Source of the DNA: Mesorhabditis belari
Lineage: Eukaryota; Nematoda; Chromadorea; Rhabditida; Rhabditidae
Direction of reading: 5' to 3'
NCBI GenBank assembly: GCA_958450365.1
Contig: CAUEEP010000755.1
Location: 889,501-953,500, forward strand
DNA length: 64,000 nucleotides
Shown in pieces: positions 9,791-19,331 of the stretch. The notes under the pieces are model-generated. The model worked only from the letters and a program-made list of their open reading frames with translations, did not search any database and was not told where the DNA came from. Numbering within the stretch: the stretch's first letter is position 1; each line of letters begins with the position of its first letter. A program made the translations under genes and the position numbers.

Positions 9791-12700
9791 ATGTCTTATG
9801 AAATTGGTGGAAATCGAGAGTTTTCCGATTATCGAGTTTACCCGCATCGAACTTCATACAAAGCACCAGTGCTTCCGCTGAGGTAATCGAGGTTTAAAAG
9901 CTTTATTCTAACCAATATGTTATCATAAAAAGTTATCTTCGTTTTCTGAAAGAACTTGTTGTTTATAGCCATATATAACAAAATTCGGCTCTTGTCGGTT
10001 ATCCGGGATTGAAAGCTGTCTAATGATTCGATTTCTCGTTGAAATTGTTGGGGATATCTTTGAGGAAATGATCGAGCTCTTGTTCGGCCACGGGGAATGA
10101 ATCTCTGAAAAATCGCATTAGATGATCATTGTAACAAGTTAATTTAGAACTGTGACTTCCAGATAGATGATTGATCACTTGAGGGAGTCGAACCCTCGAC
10201 TCTTAGACCTCTGAGCAAACACTTTTCGATTGAGCCATCTGAGACTGATATCTTTAAATTGTTGGAGAATAGCTATTAGAAGATGAATCAACCCTGTGAC
10301 TTCCAGATAGGTGATTGGTCACTTGAGGGAGTCGAACCCTCGACTCTTAAACCTCTGAGCAGACAGTTTTCGATTGAGCCATCTGAGACTGATATATCTA
10401 AATTGCTAGAGAATAGCTATTAGAGGATGAATCAACCCTGTGACTTCCAGATAGGTAATTGATCACTTGAAGGGGTCGAACCCTCGACTCTTAGACCTCT
10501 GAGCAAGCACTTTTCGATTGAGCCATTCAACTCATATCTCTAAATTGCTAGAGAATGGCTACCATAACAGGAATCAGTTATGTGACCTCCAGATTGCTGT
10601 TTTCAAATTTGCTATTCGGGTATTTTGACTAGATGCGCCTCCTTTCAGATGCTATAACTTGACTCAGGCCGAATATTTTTCAAATCTGATTGCAGATTTG
10701 AAATCCATACATCGAGAATTACGCTCGGTGAAAAATCGAGAATTAGAGTCCAAATTGTAAAAAATTCAAATGAAACAACTCGGAAATTACTAGTTTTTTT
10801 GAAAAGTTTTACAAGAATTTATCCAGATGTATGAAGCTTGAGAGGTCAATTTTCTAGTGTAAAATTTGATGCTGATTTCAAATCTGTTTGCAAAGAGATT
10901 TTAAAAATATTGACCCTGGGCCAAGTTATAGCATCTAGAAGGACAGGCATTTAGTCAAAATACCCGGATAACAGATTGATCTGAAAACCTAGCAAGTTTA
11001 AGGCGATAGAAACCAGGAAGAGCTGGAAATGATAGCAGTTTCTGATGGCTTGGATTCATTGTCAAAATTCTTTTAGATCTCAAGAGCCGGTCAGGGAAGA
11101 GAATGTTCTCGTGTTGATGAGAAGAACCCTACGACTGCAAATCTTCTCGTGGATTCTGCTCGCTTTTTCCATTGGAAGTCTCACCTATATTTGCTTTTTA
11201 ATCGTTCGTGCTGCGTGAGTTTTTTTTTTTTTTTACTGTTGTTAGCACAAAACTTTTCCCTTCTCACATTTCATCTTGAAGAAATTCGATTTAAGAATTC
11301 AAATTTTTAAATTAGAAATAGAATACCCGAAACAGTTTTATTTGCATTAGAGATTTAACGAAAAAAAAAACATTTGAAGAGCATGGAAAATAGGAGAAAA
11401 ACGATAAGCCGAAAAAAACGATAGCTTTAAGAAACTAGGGGTTTTATGAACTTATGAATCAAGTATTGGGTTGATGCATAAATCGCCGTTTCTCTGACTA
11501 GTCAAGTTCGGAATTAGTTTTCTCGAGAACTACTCAACCGATTCTCGTCTTCTTTTTTTCTTATTCAAAGCTAGATATATCAAAATATCTTTAAGCTATA
11601 AAAGGTTTCTGAAAATTGCTTGAAACTTTTTTTATAAGAGTTTGAGGAAAAAGTTGATTTTTTGGAACGAGTTAGAAAGAACGAGTTAGAAAGAACGAGT
11701 TAGAAAGAGCGAGCTAGAAAGAACGAGTTAGAAAGAACAAGTTCGTGGAAGTTGACCTATTTCGAAAGAAAATTTAAAAGAAGAGGAAAAAGTTGATTTT
11801 TTGAAAAAAATTTTTTTCACAAAAGAATCTATAAATCAAAAATTAGAAAGTAAACGCTTAGAATGGTTTAAAAGAAGATTGTTGGTGATGTAAACAACGA
11901 GCCAATGAGCTATAAATGAGGGGTGGGCAACGAGTTCTAAAGATCTAAAGAACGAGTTTATGGAAGGTGACCTATTTCGCAAATGGATGGCTTCACTATT
12001 TTAGCTCTTCTAACTTGATAATTGTTTCTCTTGCTACAAAACTTTGTAATAAAATGCAGAATTAAATTCAACACAAGATTACAATAAAACTTATTTTGTT
12101 GATTATTTGCATTTTATTGCAAAGTTTCGGAGGGAAAAAAAAACCTCAATTATCAAGCTAGGAAAGCTAAAATAGTAAAGCCACCCATTTTCGAAATAGA
12201 TCAACTTCCACGAACTTCAACTTCTTTAGATCTTTCGAACTCGTTGCCTACCCCACATTTATAGCTCACTGGATCGTTTTTTACATCACCAACAATTTTC
12301 TTTTAAATTTTCTTTCAGAAATAGGTCAACTTTCACGAACTCGTTCTTTCTAACTCGTTCTTTCTAGCTCGCTCTTTCTAACTTGTTCATTTCTAACTCG
12401 TTCTCTCTAGCTCGTTCTTTCTAGCTCGCTCTTTCTAACTCGTTCTTTCTAGCTCGTTCCAAAAAATCAACTTTTTCCTCAAATCCTTATAAAAAAGTTT
12501 CACGCAATTTTCAGAAACCTTTTGTAGTTTAGAGATATTTTGATATAGCTAGCTTTGAATAAGAAAAAAAGAAGACGAGAATTGGTTGAGTAGTTCTCGA
12601 GAAACCTAATCCCGAACTTGACTAGTCAGAGAAACGACGGTTTATGCATCCCAATGGATATGAAAAATATGGAAACTGGATTTGAGCTAGTTTAATTTAT

Positions 12701-14737
12701 AAATCTTTTATTCCTCTAGGCTAATTTTTGAATGATTTGAATCACAAAGTCTTTTAGGCAATTGAATGAGAAAAACGATGAGCTCCGAGGGTTGAATGAG
12801 AAACTCATCGAAAAAGTGAAACCACCTCCGGTCAAGCAGACTCTCTCACTGCCTGGATGGTACTATTCGGATATAACCGGCTACTATTACAGGGTTTGGC
12901 TTTACAGAATGGCACGATAATATATTTTTCCGCCTTTTATGAAGGCAGATTATGTTGGAGTGGATTTGGAAGAAAATGCTGAATTGATAAGCTTGATTAA
13001 TGGCTGTACAATAAATTTCTTTGAACTTCTCAACAACAAAACATCGACTAGCTGAAATTTTAACAAGTTTCGACGTAATTTGCCTTCATTATCGGCCACC
13101 GTTCAAATTAGAATGATAATGGAATGACAATTGGTTGACAATTGGTTGACAATTTTCTGTGTAAGCGTGTAAGTATAATAGTGTACAAGAGAAATTGTCA
13201 TCCCATTGTCAATTGTCAACCCAATGCCATCTCATTGTCATTCTAACTTAAACGGTGGCCGATAATGAAAGCAGATTACTTAAAGCTTCTTATCATTTCA
13301 TTTTTAGAACATTTTCACATTTATATTCCAATTTTTAGGTTGATCAGTGGATATAAGAAAAATTAGAAGCTTCGTAAACCAATAAAATCATTGGGTCATT
13401 AGAAGCTTCGTAGATCATTAGAATCATTGAGTCATTAGAAGCTTCGTCAATCAATAAAATCATTGGGTCATTAGAAGCTTCGTAGATCATTAGAATCATT
13501 GAGTCATTAGAAGCTTCATAAATCATTAAAATCATTGGGTCATCAGAAGCTTCGTAAATCAATAAAATCATTGGATTATCAGAAGCTTCGTAAATCATTG
13601 CACAATGTATATTGTCTTATGAAAGCATATTTACCGGATAATTGAACCTGTAAGATGATCAACGATGTCAACTTTGATCAAGCGGTCGAACGATGCGAAG
13701 AGCTTGATGCTAATTTGGCCTCAATCCACTCCGATGAAGAGAATCGAATTGTTAATGGTAAGGTTTTAAAATGAGATTTTCTTCTTTACAAACTTGTTAA
13801 CCCACAGAAAGCATCGTTCTCTTTTCGTTTAGACTTTTTTCGGATGGGTCGATTTGTCAACACAATCGCCGATGAGGGATTGATTGGAGCGAAACGGGTT
13901 TGTCTTCAACAATTAGTCTAGTTTTTCCTATACTTCTTGCCAGAATTTAACGCTATTGTATCAAAATTAGAATATCATAGATTCTAGACGAAATTCTAGA
14001 CGAATCCTGATGCTGACGGGTGGATGTGGGTGGACGGAACACCTTGGGATTACACAATGTGGAATAGAAATGAGCCGAATAACGCGGGAAGGCACGAGAG
14101 TTGTGTACAAGTGAGTTCAGAAGGAAACTTTCATTCTGAAGCTCTCAAGTGAACACGGAATTGATCTCGATAAGCTTCTCAAAGCTTCTCAAAGCTTCTC
14201 AAAGCTTCTCAAAGCTTCTCAAAGCTTCTCAAAGCTTCTCAAAGCTTCGCAAAGCTTCTCAAAGCTTCTCAAAGCTTCTCAAAGCTTCTCAAAGCTTCTC
14301 AAAGCTTATCGGCCAATTGTGAACTCAATTTTTCTCGATTTCTCCATTCTCGAGTTACTCTTAGTAATCTATTACTAGTACTATTATAGGTTTTTTCTTA
14401 CCCAACTGAATTCATTCATTCATTCATTCATTCATTTCTTTCATTCATTTAAAGAACAGTTTGAGCCTTTAAAGTTGACAAAAATTGCTCGAAAATGAGC
14501 AAAATCCGTTTTTTTGCAGATCTTGTTGTTGCTCGAGAGAGAGAAAATTTCCTTGAGCTATTCACAATGACAAAACTTTCCACTCCAAACTTGCAATCCA
14601 ATCCAATCCAATTCTATTTTGAGGTGAATGCAGACACTTGGGAAAACGCTCCACCGTATGCTGTAACAAAATGGAATGATGTATCCTGTGATAACAAATT
14701 TCGAGTCGCTCTCTGCAAAAGAAACGCCCTTCATTAA
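9791..14737 (+). CDS. Single-pass membrane C-type lectin
   Basis: Seven exons join in phase: 9791-9882, 11077-11214, 12758-12893, 13655-13757, 13833-13897, 14000-14110 and 14624-14737, giving 252 residues. Residues 1-50 form a basic cytoplasmic tail. Exon 2 carries one hydrophobic helix (I-F-S-W-I-L-L-A-F-S), so a type II membrane protein is likely. Exon 3 gives a charged stalk and the G-W-Y-Y domain start. The C-type lectin domain follows: A-V-E-R-C, L-A-S-I-H-S, N-E-P-N-N, E-S-C-V, W-N-D-V-S-C and A-L-C-K. All four core cysteines are present, and E-P-N plus W-N-D predicts calcium-dependent mannose-type binding. Intron acceptors TAAG (exon 4) and TTGAG (exon 7) are weak but required by phase. 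Introns hold a foldback copy, a 1.2 kb palindrome and repeat arrays. Confidence 0.88.
10009..10610 (-). repeat. tRNA-derived repeat array with a copy of the SLC5 last exon
   Basis: 10017-10115 is a diverged inverted copy of the last exon of the transporter gene (25130-25214), with its splice site. It is followed by three head-to-tail units of a tRNA-derived repeat (about 165 bp each) carrying a box-B-like GGGTTCGACTCCC on the minus strand and a TGGCTCAATCGAAAAGTG box-A-like stretch. Lies in intron 1 of the lectin gene. Confidence 0.75.
11464..12655. mobile_element. 1.2 kb near-complete palindrome (foldback element)
   Basis: The left half (TTGGGTTGATGCATAAATCG...) is matched by the reverse complement of the right half almost to the centre near 12060. 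Each arm is close to 590 bp and includes a GAACGAGTTAGAAA tandem. The tips resemble the mariner-type end at 41003 (TAGGTTGATGCAAAAGTC). It has no ORF and sits in intron 2 of the lectin gene. Confidence 0.8.
13000..13365 (-). mobile_element. Foldback element (inverted copy of 3069-3410)
   Basis: Same family and almost same extent as the element at 3069-3410, opposite orientation, with GCCACCGTTCAAATTAGAAT and its reverse-complement partner as inner arms. Located in intron 3 of the lectin gene. Confidence 0.65.
13366..13600. repeat. About 35-bp minisatellite
   Basis: Six to seven variants of a unit containing TTAGAAGCTTCGTAAATCA and AAAATCATTGGGTCA. The minus-strand open frame across it is a repeat artefact. 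Confidence 0.85.
14173..14310. repeat. 10-bp tandem repeat
   Basis: About fourteen near-perfect copies of AAAGCTTCTC in the last intron of the lectin gene, with one CTTCGC variant. A TTCA array lies at 14412-14455. Confidence 0.9.
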
Positions 14738-14814
14738 TTTCACTTGTATGCAATGTAATGTAATGTTTTTATTAGCTTTTTTAGCAGTCCAATTTCAGTG
14801 CCTGTCTCGATGCC

Positions 14815-15515
14815 ATTAAGCGGTTTTTTCCTGTGAAAAAAAGACACAAATTGATCAAATGAATAAATATTTGATTTGTAACCACTTGAAAACAATTAAA
14901 AGATACGTCTGAACTCACCAAATTACCTTTTTTTTGTCAAAAATCTCAGTCTTGTTTGTGGATTAGCCTCTAAAGACACAATCTACGGTCTAATAGTTGA
15001 AGGGTCGCTAAATTATGTAAATCTGTTGATGTATAACCTATACTGGAAGTCACAAGGTCGATTCATCTTCTAATAACCATTCTATTGCAATTTGAGATTT
15101 CATTGTTAGATAGCTCAGTCGATAGATTGACTGGCTACAGACCTCTGAGCCAAAAGTCCGACTCCCCAAAAGTAACCAATCATCTATCTGGAAGTCACAA
15201 GGTTTATTCATCTTCTAATAACCATTCTATTGCAATTTGAGATTTTTGTTTTGGATGTTTCAATTGGTAGAGTGCCAACCTAAAGTGCCAACCAGTGAAA
15301 GGTCAAAGGCTTGATGGGCTTAATTCCCAAAAGTAACCAATCATCTATCTGGAAGTCACAAGGTCAATTCATCTTCTAATAACCATTCTATTGCAAGTTG
15401 AGATTTCAGTTTTGGATGTTTCAATTGGTAGAGCGACAACCTAGTCAGTGATATGTCAAAGGTTCGACTCCCAAAAGTAACCAAAAATTTAGCTGGATAT
15501 CACATGCTTTATTAA
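14815..15515 (+). repeat. tRNA-derived repeat array and direct-repeat flank
   Basis: 14818-15045 is repeated in the same orientation at 17470-17860 (starting near GTGAAAAAAGACACAAATTG). From 15045 three head-to-tail tRNA-derived units follow, each with ATAGCTCAGTCGATAGATTG or TTCAATTGGTAGAG box-A-like and GACTCCC box-B-like sequence, separated by ATCTATCTGGAAGTCACAAG. No gene. Confidence 0.7.
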
Positions 15516-15621
15516 AGTATTAGTCCGCATTAAGTTTTCATTTTTCGTATTTGTGACTAGTTGTTTTGCTGTCGGTTATACTGACCGCTCAGCTGATAGC
15601 CTCTTTACTTTACAAGCCATA

Positions 15622-15693
15622 GCCTCATTGGCTCAGTGGCAGAGCGTATGTCTAGTAAACAGAAGGTCGCTGGTTCGAATCCAACATGAGGCA
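15622..15693 (+). tRNA. tRNA-Thr (AGT)
   Basis: 72 nt cloverleaf. The 7-bp acceptor stem GCCTCAT/ATGAGGC is perfect. The D arm is GCTCAGTGGCAGAGC, the anticodon loop CTAGTAA gives AGT, and the T arm has GGTTCGAATCC. The anticodon stem has one A/G mismatch. The tRNA is intact, unlike the degenerate tRNA-derived repeats around it. Confidence 0.85.
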
Positions 15694-15764
15694 GCGGAAT
15701 TTTGTGAAAACTCAAAATTTAAAGAAGTTCAAAACTTTAATAAGATTTCAATTCTCTGAAAAAA

Positions 15765-17285
15765 TTTTTTTGGCTATAAAAATGTATGAAATAAAATCAA
15801 CTAGGAAGCTTTTAGAGTTCTAAAAAGGATTGAACTTTTGCTGCAACCTGTATTTGACTTTAGCAGCTAATTCAGCTAATAGGCAATTGTCTAAATGCTT
15901 TGTTTCATTGCAATTTTTATTCACTGAGTTAACTGAAGTTTCTTGCTGAATACTCGGCTTTTTATCCGGATCCATTTTGGTAGCAAGCTCCATTAGGGGT
16001 GTCGTAGCACTGAGACTGGATTGTCGCATTGTTGTCAGCTGTCGAGCAACAGACACTGAAACATTTGAAGTAAAGTTGAAGGTATTACTGAAGGTATTAC
16101 AGAAGGTATTGCACAAGCTATTACAGAAGCTATTCTTGGTAGACTGTAGCCATTCAACTCACCCAGTGTAGTTCGCGCCACTTGGATTCGCGCAGCTACC
16201 CAATCCGGCTTGACACCTTTGCCAGCATTCAGTGTAACAACCAGTGCCCACCCATCTGAAAGTTAGTTGAATAGCTGAATAGTGAATAGCTGAATAGCTA
16301 AACATTACAGTATTTGTGAAATCTTTAAACAAACTGTCCAGATCCTTGTGCAATCGGACAACTGCACAGCTCCCATCCCTTTGCTTTGAATTTAAAACCG
16401 GTCGTAGTTGAAATCGACTGACCCTTGCAATAATCCTAGACATTTCCTTGACAAATAGATCTATATTGTTTACTTGACAAGCTGATATTCTCATCGCAGT
16501 AGTATAGCTGGTCGGAAGTTTTGTGAATGTTCCATAAGAGACCATGAAGAGAGCGGAGACAACGAGGATTGAGTACGACTGGAGCACGGTAAGTTTATGG
16601 TTATTTTTATTGGCTTACTTATGTCCTATATGTAAGTTCAGCTTCAACTCACAGTTACCTCCTAGAATGGCTTTAAAGAGTGATATTTTTGGCGCTGAAC
16701 TTGGCCCTGGCTAGGGTGAGGCATGAGCTAACTCCACCGTGCCCAGAGTCTGTATGCCGACTAGGTATAGCCAGGTGAGGCCAAACAACACCGAAACCAG
16801 GACTAGCCAGGGCCAGGCCAAGTCCTGCTGAAAAGTCCTGAAAAGTTTTCTTTTAACTAACCATTTTCGTAGATACGGAACTAGCAAGACGAGACGAGAA
16901 TGCCCGAGTTTGCTATAGTTTTGAAAGTTTTTCCTTTCAGCCTTAAATATCAACAACTCTTCACCCACTCACATTCATAAACGCAACTAATCTCAGCTGT
17001 AAAGTGGAGAACCCAATCAAATTCCGAAAAAAACCATAAAGAAATAGCCAAAAAATGACCGCAAAAGTCGTAAAATTGGGCAAAATTTTGAGCAAAACGA
17101 CACATGATCAACAAAGTAAAATTTTGAAACGAGGGCAGCTCACTTTTCAGTAAAACAACCATAAACTTTGGTTTTGGAGAAAAGCACGGAAACATTTTTG
17201 ATTGTAACGAAGATCAGAGTCAAAACTAAAAGTCAACTTTTGCAAAAAGTTTGTAAGCTAACAGCTAAGATCAACGTTTCTCTAA
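15765..17285 (-). repeat. Right arm of the inverted duplication (partner 7768-9262)
   Basis: Reverse-complement match to 7768-9262 over flanks, introns and exons. The arms are about 6.5 kb apart and enclose the lectin gene and the tRNA-Thr. Confidence 0.85.
15962..16864 (-). CDS. Small secreted 12-Cys family protein (copy F, intact)
   Basis: Five exons mirror copy E: 16864-16862 (ATG only), 16578-16474, 16435-16335, 16255-16163 and 16055-15962, giving 131 residues. I count five amino-acid differences from copy E, three of them clustered in G-F-K-F-K-A-K-G-W (E has G-F-D-F-Q-G-K-G-W). All twelve cysteines, the signal peptide and the splice sites are kept, so both copies look functional. It points towards copy E (convergent). 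Function unknown. Confidence 0.87.
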
Positions 17286-17814
17286 TACCTGGCCCAGTCA
17301 ATCAGACAGATCCAAGAAATAAAGCTTTACCAGGCAGATCTAGCTATGACGCTCAGGGGTTTGAGCCTGTCAGCCAGCCCTGGACTGGTCTTACCTTGTC
17401 CAGACTTGCTTTGCCTTGCCTCACCTTTGGGACGACTCTGGTCATTGGCCTCCTCGGTTCGATCCCCTTTAGCGGTTCTTGCCGTGAAAAAAGACACAAA
17501 TTGATCAAATGAATAAATATTTGATTTGTAACCACTTGAAAACAATTAAAAGACACGTCTCAACTCACCAAATTAGCTATTTTTGTCAAAAATCCCAGTC
17601 TTGTTTGTGGATTAGCCTCTAACAGGCTATGAGGACCATTATACTGTTGATGATAACCATACTGGGTCACAGGGACTCATACCATCTATTGCGTTGGATT
17701 CATTGTGTAGCCGTCGAGTGCCCACGACCTCTGGCAGCCGACCATGTGCCTCAAAGATTAGCCTCTAAAGGCACAATCGGTTTAATACGGTCTAATAGTT
17801 GAAGGATCGCTTAA
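17286..17814. other. Spacer containing a direct repeat of the lectin 3' flank
   Basis: 17470-17620 and 17755-17860 repeat 14818-15045 in direct orientation, interrupted by a diverged stretch at 17620-17755. 17295-17465 is more GC-rich, with CCTTGCC/CCAGG motifs also seen in the 12-Cys arms. No convincing gene. Confidence 0.5.
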
Positions 17815-18475
17815 TTGTGTAAATCTGCTGATAGATAACCTCTACTGGAAGTCACAAGGTCGATAATAATAACCATTCTAATAACCATGCTAATAACCAT
17901 TCTATTGAAATTTGAGATTTGATTCTTGGATAGCTCAGTCGATAGATTGACTGGCTACAGACCTCTGAGCCAAAAGTCCGACTCCCACAAGTGATCAATC
18001 ATCTATCTGGAAGTCACAAAGTCGATTCATCTTCTAATAATCATTCTATTGAAATTTGCGATTTCATTCTTGGATGGATCAATGGATAAAGTGACTGGCT
18101 AGAGATCTGTGGACCAAAAGTTCGACTCCCACAAATGACCAATCATCTATCTGGAAGTCACAAGGGCTATTAGAAGATGAATCATCTTCTAATAGCCATT
18201 CTATTACAATTTGAGACTTCATTCTTGGATAGCTCAGTCGATAGATTGACTGGCTACAGACCTCTGAGCCAAAAGTCCGACTCCCACAAATGATCAATCA
18301 TCTATCTGGAAGTCACAAAGTCGATTCATCTTCTAATAATCATTCTATTACAATTTGAGATTTCATTCTTGAATGGCTCAGTCTGTAAAGTGTCACTCAG
18401 AGATCTGTGGACCAAAAGTTCGACTCCCACAAGTGACCAATCATCTATCTGGAAGTCACTGGCCGGTTTATCGTT
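17815..18475 (+). repeat. tRNA-derived repeat array
   Basis: Four to five head-to-tail units of about 165 bp (GGATAGCTCAGTCGATAGAT ... AAGTCCGACTCCCACAAGTG ... ATCTATCTGGAAGTCACAAG). The tRNA-like halves are too degenerate to be working tRNAs. Confidence 0.75.
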
Positions 18476-19331
18476 AGAACAAGTTGAATCGTTGACCAAA
18501 TTCTAAGTGGATGATCTGATTAGTCTTTATCATTATCCAGATCAGACCAGCGGATAGGGAATGTTTTGTGATAAAGAATGAAAGATGACATAGTCGTCTT
18601 TAAAAAAGATGATCTACTCGTCTTTTTCTCTTTTCCCTTTTCTCTCTCGAATTTCAAGGTGAAACAGTAAACATCATTGATCATAAAACGTTTCAAACGT
18701 CTGTCTGTGAGCCATTTAAGTCAGCCGATTTTTAAGTCGCCGATTTTTTGGTGGCTATCCTCAAAGACTAATTTTTATAGCAAGCATTAATTGTCTAGTA
18801 ATAAGAAATTTAATTTTATCATTATCATAAGCACACTTTTGCTTTAAGTCAAAACATTATTGATCAGAAAACTTGCCTAGTTGGATGGCACACAATGTTT
18901 TCTTTTTGGAAAGATAAATTATCGCAATCTTGATTTCTTGCTAAAATGCTAATTTTCTTCTTGCTAATTTTTATTGTAATAGAATTTTGTCAAAATTTTC
19001 AAAGATCTTCTTTAGTTGGATGTCAGTTTTAGCATATTGCTTTTTTAGATTGTTAATTTGGGAAAAAGTGTTAATGAGTTGAGCTCTTTAGAGATGTTTT
19101 GTCTTGTTGTAGATGTCTTGTAGATGTCTTGTAGATGTCTTGTAGATGTCTTGTAGATGTCTTGTAGATGTCTTGTAGATGTCTTGTAGTAGATGTCCTT
19201 TTGTAGATGTTTTGTTGCAGATGGTTTTGTCTTGCTGTAGTTTTTTTACTTGCCTAGTTGGTTGGCACACAATGTTTTCTTTTTAGAAACACTTTTTCTA
19301 AACCCGTATCAGTTTTATAGGTGAAACTTCA
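18476..19331. other. AT-rich spacer with an 11-bp minisatellite
   Basis: Unique AT-rich sequence, then an array of TTGTAGATGTC at 19098-19215. AACTTGCCTAGTTG... occurs twice (about 18870 and 19248). The transporter start lies just downstream, preceded by TTTTATAG, a possible trans-splice acceptor at about 19320. Confidence 0.5.

Noticed and set aside
10140..10610. Cluster of tRNA genes
   Set aside because: The box-like motifs are present, but no acceptor stem or anticodon arm folds; repeated with SINE-like spacing.
13366..13600. Possible CRISPR-like array of about 35-bp repeats
   Set aside because: Units are contiguous without unique spacers, and the DNA is a eukaryotic intron.
14495..14737. 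Lectin last exon starting at an internal ATG (14495) or after TTTTTTTGCAG
   Set aside because: Extra residues upstream do not fit the lectin fold; the acceptor at 14623 joins phase 0 directly to the W-N-D region.
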